Positions 19,201 through 25,900 are shown, counted from the first letter of the stretch. The stretch: 64,000 nt of DNA from Streptomyces flavochromogenes (GCF_000717595.1 NZ_JNZO01000008.1:1-64000); one strand, 5' to 3'. Numbers and translations: made by a program. Notes: generated from the letters alone by a model not told the origin.

Positions 19201-19402
19201 GTTCGTACCGGCCGAGCCGGGCACGGACGCCCGCACTCCGGAAGTCGTACGGGACCGCATGGCGGCCTACCGGGACGGCTGGCAGCGGGGCGGCGGCGCG
19301 GCCCCGGGCAGCAGGCGCCCCCTCGGCACCGGCACCGGTCACGAACCCGGCCACGGCACGACCCCCCTCGACGACCCCCTCCCCGAAGGAGACCAGTCAT
19401 GA
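16265..19402 (+). CDS. cvnA: Conservon histidine-kinase-like protein (CvnA type)
   Basis: 1045-aa membrane sensor kinase. A low-complexity N-terminus precedes transmembrane helix 1 (VSLLMVPVVSLLALWGF, about 105-122). An extracellular domain (about 125-395) of the nitrate/nitrite-sensing or related all-helical kind follows, then helix 2 (ASGAAVLLGLAAVAASLVIS, about 405-425). The dimerisation segment has LVHRQLNLLDSMERR and LDHLTTRMRRHAESL. The ATPase (about 610-720) has LLAELIENAAQFSPP (N box), DRGLGMG (G1) and LGLFVVSRLSSRH. The last 320 residues are Pro/Arg-rich and disordered. The ATG is preceded by GAGGAGG. The gene heads a four-gene conservon and its stop overlaps cvnB. The symbol denotes the family; the paralogue number is unknown. 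Confidence 0.93.
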   Translation: MRTPRRTNDAKASAPPSAAARGRRAHAGPPADEPGEPTPEAFPAGGHPAAAGHMAGAGRAAGTGHRATTGVHPTAHGPSVPHAAGSQGPLAPRRGLRPRTVRAKIVSLLMVPVVSLLALWGFATVTTAQDVARLRQLQRVDAEIREPVTAALAALQDERRAAVRQIAAPGAARAAELKDRIRRTDEAVDRLRLNDTHTIGDTGDLPGDVGERVSAFVAKVAGLARLRTAATDGRADGNQVYEEYTAAVSAAFAVGGALTGIQDTQQGSDARVLLEFGRAGEMLSREDALLTAAHLTGRFSEEGLRAFSGAVETRRTLTSSATADLPAAERAAWDRLAAGGDHTRLTRAEDRIRAESPGRPAAQAVPSADWDDTLAAVRSALAAIETDARTAATDRSDPFAGGVLTASGAAVLLGLAAVAASLVISVRIGRGLVVELVSLRNSALGIARGKLPAAMRRLRAGEEIDVQAEAPPGPVSQDEIGQVGEALTTVHRAALSAAVERAELASGISGVFVNLARRSQVLVHRQLNLLDSMERRADDPNELGDLFRLDHLTTRMRRHAESLIILSGAAPGRAWRMPVPLTNVVRAAVSEIEDYARVEVRRLPETAVVGGAVADLTHLLAELIENAAQFSPPHTKVRVSGEPVGNGYALEIEDRGLGMGKETLAEANARIAQSEALDLFDSDRLGLFVVSRLSSRHDIKVQLRTSPYGGTTAVVLLPTDLLQGALPPGRGAGATGTDTPHAGTPQARDPRTPAPDRGEPGADHRQSSDDRTAGDRFRTDGPGSHRLGSDPRTDDARAAREREEAQRAEARRFGRPQMSRPPAQTGPPSPTLGGGAPAGPVPAPRRTTPQPTGGTRPGILPRETSGSRPPVPPQAPASPRPQSLPRPTAVPALAAPAEPGPPPAGVTELRRRGPSVPAPTRQQQPGTPARAAGPGTPAGGAGAARHAGHGDDAEGELPRRVRQASLVPQLREAPASAPVFVPAEPGTDARTPEVVRDRMAAYRDGWQRGGGAAPGSRRPLGTGTGHEPGHGTTPLDDPLPEGDQS

Positions 19403-19833
19403 TCGACCACGAGAGGATCTCCCACCACCGGTCCGGCGAGCTCGACTGGCTCCTCGACGACCTCGTCATGCGGGTCCGGGAGGTCCGCCACACGGTGGTG
19501 CTCTCCAATGACGGACTCGCCGTCGGTGCCTCCAACGGGCTCAGCCGCGAGGACGCGGAACACCTGGCCGCCATCGCCTCCGGCTTCAACAGCCTCGCCA
19601 AGGGGGCGGGCCGCCAGTTCCACACGGGCGGCGTCCGCCAGACCATGGTCGAGATGGACGACGGCTTCCTCTTCGTCGCCGCGGCCGGGGACGGTTCCTG
19701 CCTCGCCGTCCTCAGCTCCGTGAGCGCCGACATCGGCCTCATCGCGTACGAGATGGCCCGCCTCGTCAAGCGCGTCGGCGAGCACCTGCACACCCCGCCG
19801 CGGCTCACGGTGACCCCGCCGGCCGCCGGCTGA
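19399..19833 (+). CDS. cvnB: Roadblock/LC7-domain conservon protein (CvnB type)
   Basis: 144 aa, one roadblock/LC7 domain (ELDWLLDDLVMRVREVRHTVVLSNDGL, DAEHLAAIASGFNSLAKG, MVEMDDGFLFVAAAGDGSCLAVL). Such proteins dimerise and act as partners or GAP-like regulators of the small GTPase encoded two genes downstream. The start codon overlaps the cvnA stop (ATGA), indicating coupled translation. The protein is closely similar in sequence to the separate gene at 21478-21891. Confidence 0.95.
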   Translation: MIDHERISHHRSGELDWLLDDLVMRVREVRHTVVLSNDGLAVGASNGLSREDAEHLAAIASGFNSLAKGAGRQFHTGGVRQTMVEMDDGFLFVAAAGDGSCLAVLSSVSADIGLIAYEMARLVKRVGEHLHTPPRLTVTPPAAG

Positions 19834-19847
19834 CCCGGAGAAGGCCC

Positions 19848-20264
19848 ATGAACGAGGACAGCACCGGCGGCGGCCCGTCCGTGCCGGGCAGTCAGTGGTA
19901 CGACGCCGACGCCGGACCGCTCGTGCGCCCGTACGCGATGACCGGTGGCCGGACCAAGCCCGGGCCCAGCAACGTACGGTTCGACCTCATCGCCCTCGTC
20001 GTCGTCGACGACGATCCGCCCGGACCGGCCGAGGAGTCCCTCCTCGGCCCCGAGCACCGGTCCCTGCTCGCCCTGTGCCGGGCCGAGACCCAGTCGGTCG
20101 CGGAGCTCTCCGCCGACGCCGACCTGCCCGTCGGCGTCGTCAGGGTCCTCCTCGGCGACCTCCTCGAATCGGGCTTCGTACGTGTCAGCCGGCCCGTACC
20201 GCCCGCACAGCTCCCCGACGAAAGAATCCTGAGGGAAGTAATCGATGGCCTACGAGCGCTCTGA
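19848..20264 (+). CDS. cvnC: DUF742 conservon protein (CvnC type)
   Basis: 138 aa, DUF742. It shows the usual LVRPYAMTGGRT motif at about 25 and a winged-helix-like C-terminal part (EHRSLLALCRAETQSVAELSA, LPVGVVRVLLGDLLESGFVRV), which suggests a DNA- or protein-binding fold. It starts 14 bp after cvnB with AGAAGG upstream and overlaps cvnD by 20 bp. The four-gene order is that of Streptomyces conservons. Confidence 0.95.
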   Translation: MNEDSTGGGPSVPGSQWYDADAGPLVRPYAMTGGRTKPGPSNVRFDLIALVVVDDDPPGPAEESLLGPEHRSLLALCRAETQSVAELSADADLPVGVVRVLLGDLLESGFVRVSRPVPPAQLPDERILREVIDGLRAL

Positions 20265-20874
20265 GAGCACCGGCGCGGACGATGGCGGGGACGACAGCGC
20301 GGACACCACCGCCCTCGCCCTGAAGATCCTGGTCGCCGGTGGGTTCGGCGTGGGCAAGACCACCCTCGTCGGCGCGGTCAGCGAGATCCGCCCGCTCCGC
20401 ACCGAGGAACAGCTCAGCCGTGCGGGGGAGTCCGTCGACGACACCGGGGGAGTCGACCAGAAGACGACCACGACCGTCGCCATGGACTTCGGCCGCATCA
20501 CCATCCGGTCCGGGCTCTCCCTGTACCTCTTCGGGACGCCCGGCCAGGACCGGTTCTGGTTCCTGTGGGACGAGTTGTCACAGGGCGCCCTCGGGGCCGT
20601 CGTCCTCGCCGACACCCGGCGGCTCGAGGACTGTTTCCCGGCGGTCGACTACTTCGAGCACCGGAAGATCCCGTTCGTCGTCGCCGTCAACTGCTTCACG
20701 GGCGCGCGCACGTACGGCGCGGCCGACGTCTCCCGCGCACTCGACCTGGACCGGGGCACGCCCGTCGTGCTGTGCGACGCGCGCGACCGCGACTCCGGGA
20801 AGGAGGTGCTCATCCGGCTCGTCGAGTACGCGGGGCGGATGCACACCGCCCGGCTCCTCGACACGGTCGGCTGA
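20245..20874 (+). CDS. cvnD: Small Ras-like GTPase of the conservon (CvnD type)
   Basis: 209 aa. P-loop GGFGVGKTTLVGAVSEI (about 31), a switch region with TTTVAMDFGRI, G3-like LFGTPGQDRFWFLWDEL (about 90), and VAVNCF in place of NKxD. It is the nucleotide-switch member of the conservon, expected to cycle at the membrane with the roadblock protein and the kinase in a eukaryote-like GPCR/G-protein arrangement. It ends the operon, and a convergent oxidoreductase gene begins 26 bp further on. Confidence 0.95.
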   Translation: MAYERSESTGADDGGDDSADTTALALKILVAGGFGVGKTTLVGAVSEIRPLRTEEQLSRAGESVDDTGGVDQKTTTTVAMDFGRITIRSGLSLYLFGTPGQDRFWFLWDELSQGALGAVVLADTRRLEDCFPAVDYFEHRKIPFVVAVNCFTGARTYGAADVSRALDLDRGTPVVLCDARDRDSGKEVLIRLVEYAGRMHTARLLDTVG

Positions 20875-20899
20875 GCCGCCGCACCGCGACCCGGGCCGG

Positions 20900-21325
20900 T
20901 CAGTCGGCCACGCCGGCCTGGGCGATCACCTTCTCGATGCGTACCCGGACGAGGAGTTCGCCCGGGACCGCGTTGCGCTCCCCGAACTCGTCCGCCCGGT
21001 CCTCGCCCATGTAGCGGGCACCGATCCGGCCGGCCCAGTGGCGCAACTCCGCCGGGTCCTCGCTGAGTTCGGCGCGACCGCTGAGTGAGACGAAGGCGAA
21101 GGGCGGAGTGTCGTCGTCGACGCACAGGGAGACCCGTCCGTCGCGCGCGAGGTTGCGGCCCTTGACCGTGTCCTTGCCCGTGTTGAACACGAACTCGTCC
21201 CCGTCCAGGAGGAACCAGACCGGTGCGACGTGCGGACTGCCGTCGTCGCGCACGGTCGCCAGCTTGCCGGTCCGGGTTCCCTCGGACACGAAGGTCCGCC
21301 ACTGATCATCGGTCATCCTCGTCAT
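20900..21325 (-). CDS. PPOX-class, probably F420-dependent, oxidoreductase
   Basis: 141 aa, the split-barrel pyridoxamine-oxidase-like fold: TGKLATVRDDGSPHVAPVWFLLDGDEFVFNT, then KGRNLARDGRVSLCVDDDTPPFAFVSLSGRAEL. This pattern is common among actinobacterial enzymes that bind F420 or FMN and reduce small molecules. The cofactor and substrate are inferred from family only. The start is taken at ATG 21325; ATG 21316, in frame, is an equal candidate. It is transcribed towards the conservon end. Confidence 0.87.
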   Translation of the reverse strand: MTRMTDDQWRTFVSEGTRTGKLATVRDDGSPHVAPVWFLLDGDEFVFNTGKDTVKGRNLARDGRVSLCVDDDTPPFAFVSLSGRAELSEDPAELRHWAGRIGARYMGEDRADEFGERNAVPGELLVRVRIEKVIAQAGVAD

Positions 21326-21477
21326 GCCCCCATCCTGCGGCACGCGCGGGCGTGGTGCAGTGCTTGCCCTGTTCACGACAGTGCGTAAGGCTTGCGGCGA
21401 TACGGCGGACCACTGCGGCACGGGGACCACGGGACAACCGGGGCGTCGGGACGCACCACCCAGGGGGAGGACCACTG

Positions 21478-21891
21478 ATGGCGTTGGACAAGGAACTGGA
21501 CTGGCTGCTCGACGACCTGACCCAGCGAGTCGGCTTCATACGGCACGCGCTCGTGCTGTCGAACGACGGCCTGGTGACGGGCGCGAGCAGCGGACTCGCA
21601 CGCGAGGACGCCGAACACCTCGCGGCCGTCTCCTCGGGCCTGCACAGCCTGGCCCGAGGCTCGGGCCGGCACTTCAGGGCGGGCCGGGCGCGCCAGACGA
21701 TGGTGGAGTTCGACGAGGCGCTGCTCTTCGTGACGGCGGCGGGCGAGGGCAGCTGCCTCTGCGTCCTGAGCGCGGCGGAAGCGGATGTCGGCCAGGTGGC
21801 GTACGAGATGACGCTGCTGGTCAACCGCGTCGGCGAGCACCTCGGCGTGGCCGCCCGGCTGCCGGGGCGCCCGGAGGGCGGCTTGATCTGA
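21478..21891 (+). CDS. Orphan roadblock/LC7-domain protein
   Basis: 137 aa, again almost only a roadblock/LC7 domain (ELDWLLDDLTQRVGFIRHALVLSNDGL, DAEHLAAVSSGLHSLARG, QTMVEFDEALLFVTAAGEGSCLCVL). It shares most of its residues with CvnB at 19399-19833, 1.6 kb upstream, so the two are probably duplicates. GGGGAGG lies 8 nt before the ATG. It has no kinase, DUF742 or GTPase gene attached, so it may plug into the nearby conservon or a distant one. It carries an extra cysteine (SCLCVL). Confidence 0.93.
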   Translation: MALDKELDWLLDDLTQRVGFIRHALVLSNDGLVTGASSGLAREDAEHLAAVSSGLHSLARGSGRHFRAGRARQTMVEFDEALLFVTAAGEGSCLCVLSAAEADVGQVAYEMTLLVNRVGEHLGVAARLPGRPEGGLI

Positions 21892-21915
21892 CGCCACGGC
21901 CGCCGTCCTGAGGGG

Positions 21916-21938
21916 TTGTCCACAGGCGGTTGTCCACA
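21916..21938 (+). promoter_or_regulatory. Twin DnaA-box-like sites
   Basis: Two identical copies of TTGTCCACA lie in the same orientation at 21916-21924 and 21930-21938, 14 bp apart. TTGTCCACA matches the preferred Streptomyces DnaA box. They sit in the short gap between the orphan roadblock gene and the next gene. There is no dnaA or dnaN here and only two boxes, so this is not an origin; a regulatory or DnaA-titrating site is more likely. Confidence 0.6.
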
Positions 21939-21975
21939 GGTCGTGCACGGGCCGTCACTCTGCGTTACGTTCTCG

Positions 21976-22611
21976 GTGGTGGGTCGGAGGGCCCGGCGGC
22001 TCGGCGTGCTCCTCCGCGCCACGGACGACCCCTGGGCACAGGCCGCCGCCATCGCCTCGATGCTCGACCCGGTCCAGGTGTCCGAGGTCGTCGACGACCC
22101 GTACGAGCGCGCCCATCTCGATCGGCTGCGCCCGCCGGCGCCGCCCGGAATGCCGGTGCACGCGGCGGGCCGCGACATCGCCGAGCGGCTCACACGGGCC
22201 GACGGCCCCGACGAGATCCTCTGGCACCGGCTGAGCCTGGCGCTGGCGCTCGACGAGGCCCGGACGGAGCAGCCCGCGCCGTATCCAGGTGGTGCGGGCA
22301 GTTCGGGTGCGGCCGGAGAACGGCCGGGCGCCGGGACGCCCGTGCCGGTGCTCCGGCAGCCGGCTCCTACCGTGGCGCCCGCACTGCCCCAGCCGCCCGT
22401 CCTGGCCGTACCAAGCCGGCCGCCGGCCGTACCGATGGCTCTCGGTCCTCGTCCGGCTCAGGCTCCCGCACCGGCGGGGTGGCCGACTGCGATCGACCGC
22501 CCGCCGAGCCGTCCGGCCGCCCGCCTCAGGCTCCTCGACCGGCTGCGGCGCAGGAGGGCTGCCGACGGCGGGCGGGCCGGCGGACGGAAACGCCCGGTGT
22601 CCTGGCCCTGA
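21976..22611 (+). CDS. Hypothetical protein with Pro-rich C-terminal half
   Basis: About 211 aa, not recognised. The first 90 residues look folded (RLGVLLRATDDPWAQAAAIA, SEVVDDPYERAHLDRLRPP, DEILWHRLSLALALDEA). The rest is Pro/Ala-rich and ends in a basic tail (RRRRAADGGRAGGRKR). The start is uncertain: GTG 21976 or 21979 are likely, because an upstream TTG at 21916 would place the DnaA-like boxes inside the coding sequence. There is no signal peptide or membrane helix. It precedes the DNA ligase by 49 bp and may be co-transcribed with it. Confidence 0.6.
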   Translation: MVGRRARRLGVLLRATDDPWAQAAAIASMLDPVQVSEVVDDPYERAHLDRLRPPAPPGMPVHAAGRDIAERLTRADGPDEILWHRLSLALALDEARTEQPAPYPGGAGSSGAAGERPGAGTPVPVLRQPAPTVAPALPQPPVLAVPSRPPAVPMALGPRPAQAPAPAGWPTAIDRPPSRPAARLRLLDRLRRRRAADGGRAGGRKRPVSWP

Positions 22612-22660
22612 CGGCGACGCGTGGCGTGCGGCGAGGGCGCGGTGTGGGGAGGATGGGCTC

Positions 22661-24208
22661 ATGCTGCTCGCCCGTGTTGCGGAGGTGTCCCGTGAGGTCG
22701 CCGCCGTGTCAGCGCGCTCGCGCAAGATCCGCCTCCTGGCCGAGCTGTTCGCGGAGGCCGAGCCAGAGGAGAGCCCTCTCGTCATCGCGTACCTCTCCGG
22801 TCGGCTTCCCCAGGGGCGGATCGGGGTCGGCTGGAGCGTTCTCAAGGAGGTGGTGCCCCCCGCGGTCCCGCCCGCCGAACGGCCGGGTCTCACGCTCGGG
22901 CGCGTGAACGAGACGATGACAGAACTCGCGGCGGTCTCCGGAGCCGGCTCCCGTGCCGAGCGGACCCGGCTCGTCCACGCCCTGTTCGCGGCGGCCACCG
23001 ACGACGAACAACAGCTCCTGCTGCGGCTGCTCACCGGGGAGGTGCGCCAGGGAGCTCTCGATGCCGTAGCGCTGGAAGGCGTCGCCCAGGCCGCCACCGT
23101 GCCCGCCGCCGAGCTGCGGCGTGCCGTGATGCTCGAAGGCTCGCTTCCCCCGGTCGCGCAGGCGGTGCTCGCCGAAGGCGCCACCGCGCTCGACCGGTTC
23201 ACCCTCCGGGTCGGCAATCCCGTGCAGCCGATGCTCGCGCACACCGCGGCCTCCGTCACCGAGGCCATCGGTGCTCTCGGGCCCTGTGTCGTCGAGGAGA
23301 AGCTGGACGGCATCCGTGTCCAGGTCCACCGGCGCGGTGACGACGTCCGGGTCCACACTCGCTCGCTCGACGACATCACCGACCGGCTTCCCGAAGTGGT
23401 CGCGACCGCACGTGCCGTACCGGCCGACGGCTTCATCCTGGACGGGGAGGTGATCGCGCTCGACCCCGCCACCGGACGCCCCGTGTCGTTCCAGTCCATC
23501 GCGTCCCGGGTCGGATCCCGCACCGACGTCGCCGGTGCGCACGCCACCCTTCCCCTGACCGCGGTCTTCTTCGACGTCCTCGCGGCCGACGGCGAGGGAC
23601 TGATCGACCGGCCGGGCCAGGAGCGGCACGAGGTCCTCGCCGGACTGCTCCCCGCGTCCCAGCGGGTCCGCCGTCTCGTCGTGGCCGATCCCGCCGATCC
23701 CGCCCAGGTGGAGGCAGCCGAGAGGTTCTTCACCGACACCCTGGCCAGGGGACACGAAGGCGCCCTGGTCAAGGCGCTGGACGCGCCGTACGTGGCCGGG
23801 CGCAGGGGGCGCACCTGGCTGAAGGTGAAGCCCGTCCACACCGTCGACCTCGTCGTCCTCGCCGTCGAGCGGGGCCACGGGCGCAGAACCGGGCTGCTCT
23901 CCAACCTGCATCTCGGCGCGCGCGCGGCGGACGGCGGCTTCGTCATGCTCGGAAAGACCTTCAAAGGACTCTCCGACGACATGCTGCGCTGGCAGACCGA
24001 GCGGCTCGGTGAACTCGCCGTCGAGGACGACGGATTCACCGTGCGGGTACGGCCCGAGCTCGTCGTCGAGATCGCCTACGACGGACTCCAGGCCTCGACG
24101 CGCTACCCGGGCGGTGTCACCCTCCGCTTCGCCCGCGTCCTGCGCCACCGCCCGGACAAGCGGGCCTCCGAGGCCGACACCGTCGAGGACATCATCGGCC
24201 GCTCCTGA
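22661..24208 (+). CDS. ATP-dependent DNA ligase
   Basis: 515 aa. The N-terminal DNA-binding domain (1-200; SGRLPQGRIGVGW) is followed by the nucleotidyltransferase domain with motif I EKLDGIRVQVH (adenylated Lys about 214), FILDGEVIALDP (motif III), AVFFDVLAADG (IIIa), HEGALVKALDAPYVAGRRG (IV) and TWLKVKP (V). An OB-fold follows (LHLGARAADGGFVMLGKTFKGL ... ARVLRHRPDKRASEADTV). This is the archaeal-like ligase size class of actinobacteria, acting in repair beside the essential NAD-dependent LigA, which is not in this window. GGGGAGG lies upstream of ATG 22661. A strong hairpin follows the stop. Confidence 0.94.
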   Translation: MLLARVAEVSREVAAVSARSRKIRLLAELFAEAEPEESPLVIAYLSGRLPQGRIGVGWSVLKEVVPPAVPPAERPGLTLGRVNETMTELAAVSGAGSRAERTRLVHALFAAATDDEQQLLLRLLTGEVRQGALDAVALEGVAQAATVPAAELRRAVMLEGSLPPVAQAVLAEGATALDRFTLRVGNPVQPMLAHTAASVTEAIGALGPCVVEEKLDGIRVQVHRRGDDVRVHTRSLDDITDRLPEVVATARAVPADGFILDGEVIALDPATGRPVSFQSIASRVGSRTDVAGAHATLPLTAVFFDVLAADGEGLIDRPGQERHEVLAGLLPASQRVRRLVVADPADPAQVEAAERFFTDTLARGHEGALVKALDAPYVAGRRGRTWLKVKPVHTVDLVVLAVERGHGRRTGLLSNLHLGARAADGGFVMLGKTFKGLSDDMLRWQTERLGELAVEDDGFTVRVRPELVVEIAYDGLQASTRYPGGVTLRFARVLRHRPDKRASEADTVEDIIGRS

Positions 24209-24223
24209 GCGCAGGGCGGTGGA

Positions 24224-24248
24224 CCTCGCGGGACGACGTCCCGCGAGG
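24224..24248 (+). terminator. Hairpin terminator after the DNA ligase
   Basis: A perfect 11-bp inverted repeat (CCTCGCGGGAC / GTCCCGCGAGG) with a 3-nt loop lies 16 bp past the ligase stop. There is no U-run. Confidence 0.7.
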
Positions 24249-24324
24249 GATGCTGGAGACGTGGCACGAGGAGTGCCGGCACGACGAGCGCGGGGCGCCA
24301 CGAGCGACCGGCGGCCGCGAGGAG

Positions 24325-24702
24325 ATGAGCGACGTGTACGACTTGCACATCGACACCGACGTGACCGTGCAGCTCAGTGGCTGCAGCCGGGAGGACGCGC
24401 AGGCCGTCTTCGGCGTCCTCGACGGTGTCTACGAGCTGGAGGACATGACGGCCCCGGGTCCCCAGGCGGCCACCACGTTTTCCCCCACCGTCTGGACGGC
24501 CACCTTCGACACGGCCGGCGGACGCCACCAGGAGGTGCGTCCCACCCGACTGACCTCCCCGGTCGGCGCCACGCTCAGCGGTGGCTACCACGCCGTGAAC
24601 GAGGTTGAGAAGGTGCTTGCCGCAGGCTTCGACATCCAGTCCCAGCAGTCCGTCTCCGGCGATCAGGAGACCGAGGCCCGACTGCTGCTCGCCTCCCGCT
24701 GA
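24325..24702 (+). CDS. Small hypothetical protein
   Basis: 125 aa, not recognised. It has mixed alpha/beta character (YDLHIDTDVTVQLSGCS, DAQAVFGVLDGVYELED, TTFSPTVWTATFDTAG, NEVEKVLAAGFDIQSQQS) with no membrane segment or signal. GAGGAG overlaps ATG 24325 almost directly, whereas GTG 24334 sits at a normal 9-nt spacing from it, so GTG may be the true start (122 aa). The stop codon lies inside a 14-bp tandem repeat. Confidence 0.6.
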   Translation: MSDVYDLHIDTDVTVQLSGCSREDAQAVFGVLDGVYELEDMTAPGPQAATTFSPTVWTATFDTAGGRHQEVRPTRLTSPVGATLSGGYHAVNEVEKVLAAGFDIQSQQSVSGDQETEARLLLASR

Positions 24703-24732
24703 GCCCGAGGCGCTGAGCCCGAGGCGCTGAGG
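24697..24732 (+). repeat. 14-bp tandem repeat spanning the stop of the preceding gene
   Basis: The unit CGCTGAGCCCGAGG is present about 2.6 times in a row, and the first copy contains the TGA stop codon of the small gene. A change in unit number would not alter the protein. Confidence 0.7.
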
Positions 24733-24740
24733 CGCGAACT

Positions 24741-24772
24741 CCCCGGACGGAGTGGACGGGCGCCGTCCGGGG
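24741..24772 (+). terminator. Hairpin terminator
   Basis: A 10-bp perfect stem CCCCGGACGG / CCGTCCGGGG with a 12-nt loop follows the small gene. It separates that gene from the deacetylase transcription unit. Confidence 0.65.
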
Positions 24773-24821
24773 TTCACGTGTGCCCGCGCGCGTGAAGGAC
24801 CCCCCTGCCTTCCCCGGTATA

Positions 24822-24834
24822 CACCGTGTGTAGA
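24822..24834 (+). promoter_or_regulatory. Palindrome upstream of the deacetylase (possible operator)
   Basis: TACAC-CGT-GTGTA, a 5-bp inverted repeat with a 3-bp centre, lies about 85-95 bp before the start. It falls in one of the few AT-richer stretches here, so it may overlap the promoter. No regulator is assigned. Confidence 0.35.
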
Positions 24835-24917
24835 GTTTTCCGTCTGCCGTGAGTGCCGCCCTGACCAGGCGGTTTCCGGCCGTGCCGAAGACATCACCGG
24901 GGAAAGCGGGTTCCACC

Positions 24918-25703
24918 ATGTTCCGATCCAGGCTGGGCCGACGCAGGGGGACGGCCACTGCCCTGATCGCCGCGGCGTCATTGATGCTGACGCTGGGCGG
25001 TTGCGGAGTCGACCCCGTCACTCCGCAGGACGCCCGGGAGGAGGGCGGAACGGACGACAAGGCGGGGGCCGCCGCCCGTCGCGTCGACTGCGCCAAGGTG
25101 AAGTGCATCGCGCTGACCTTCGACGCCGGGCCGGGCAAGGACACCCCCCGGCTCCTCGACATCCTCAAGGAGAAGAAGGTCCCCGCGACGTTCTTCCTGC
25201 TCGGCAGCAAGCACGTCGACCGTTACCCCCAGGTGGTCAAGCGAATAGCCGACGAGGGCCACGAGGTCGCCAACCACACCTGGACCCATCGGATCCTCAC
25301 CGATCTCGACGAGTCGGAGGTCCGCGACGAACTGTCCCGCACCCAGGACGCCGTCGAGAAGATCACCGGCCGGAGGCCCACCCTCATGCGGCCGCCGCAG
25401 GGCCGTACCGACGGAGCCGTGTCCGACGTCAGCCGGGAGCTCGGGCTCGCCCAGATCCTGTGGAGCATCACCGCCAAGGACTACTCCACCACCGACTCCG
25501 CCCTCATACGGCAGCGCGTGCTCGAGCAGGCGCACGGCGACGGGATCATCCTGCTCCACGACATCTACGACGGCACGGTCCCGGCCGTTCCCTCCATCAT
25601 CGACGAGCTCAAGCGGCAGGGCTTCACCTTCGTGACCGTGCCCGAACTGCTGGCCCCGGGGAAGGCCGAACCGGGCGCCGTGTACCGCCCTGAGAAGGAC
25701 TGA
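24918..25703 (+). CDS. Lipoprotein polysaccharide deacetylase (NodB family)
   Basis: 261 aa. A type II signal peptide (RRRGTATALIAAASLMLTLGGC, lipidated Cys about 31) is followed by a NodB domain: ALTFDAGPGKDT (motif 1), NHTWTHRILT (motif 2, metal histidines), RPPQGRTD (motif 3), and ILLHDIYDGT (motif 5). It would remove acetyl groups from peptidoglycan or another extracellular polysaccharide while tethered to the membrane. The usual TFDDGP is TFDAGP here, so the second Asp, often a metal ligand, is Ala. Some active relatives also vary at this place, so activity is uncertain. ATG 24918 was chosen because it gives the complete lipobox signal. Confidence 0.92.
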   Translation: MFRSRLGRRRGTATALIAAASLMLTLGGCGVDPVTPQDAREEGGTDDKAGAAARRVDCAKVKCIALTFDAGPGKDTPRLLDILKEKKVPATFFLLGSKHVDRYPQVVKRIADEGHEVANHTWTHRILTDLDESEVRDELSRTQDAVEKITGRRPTLMRPPQGRTDGAVSDVSRELGLAQILWSITAKDYSTTDSALIRQRVLEQAHGDGIILLHDIYDGTVPAVPSIIDELKRQGFTFVTVPELLAPGKAEPGAVYRPEKD

Positions 25704-25758
25704 TCAGACCCCCCGAAAACCGGGTGAGCTGACTCACACCGCCCACACGGGCAGGCTC

Positions 25759-25784
25759 GGAACATTCGGGAAACGTCTACCGTT
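25759..25784 (+). promoter_or_regulatory. ECF-sigma-type promoter for the small-RNA candidate
   Basis: GGAAC (25759-25763), a 17-bp spacer and CGTT (25781-25784) fit the -35/-10 pattern of extracytoplasmic-function sigma factors in actinomycetes. Transcription would start near 25790, just before the structured region. Confidence 0.45.
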
Positions 25785-25789
25785 CATAC

Positions 25790-25900
25790 GTATGTGACAC
25801 CGAAGGGGCCCGGTCCCCAAGGTCCCCCCCATGTGGTGACCGCCCTTCGCGTCACGGCAGATCGGCCCCGGTTGGAATCCCCCGTCCAACCGGGGCACTG
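25790..25900 (+). ncRNA. Candidate structured small RNA with C-rich loops and terminator
   Basis: About 110 nt with no plausible reading frame. An outer stem joins GTGAC (25794-25798) to GTCAC, and CGAAGGG (25801-25807) to CCCTTCG. Inside it, GGTC/GACC flanks a run of seven C, with further CCC/CCCC tracts nearby. A second hairpin (GCCCCGGTTGGA 25865-25876 / TCCAACCGGGGC 25885-25896) has a perfect 12-bp stem and a loop containing five C, and looks like a terminator. An ECF-type promoter lies directly upstream. Oligo-C loops recall the actinomycete 6C RNA class, but membership is not proven. An unrelated structured sRNA, or a leader of the downstream lipoprotein gene, is also possible. Confidence 0.6.

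Noticed and set aside
15376..19833. A 1485-residue Arg/Pro-rich open frame across the MHYT, kinase and roadblock genes
   Set aside because: It is an off-frame shadow of high-GC genes; only its last 144 residues (CvnB) are real.
21916..21938. Chromosomal origin of replication
   Set aside because: Only two boxes and none of the usual dnaA/dnaN/gyrB neighbours.
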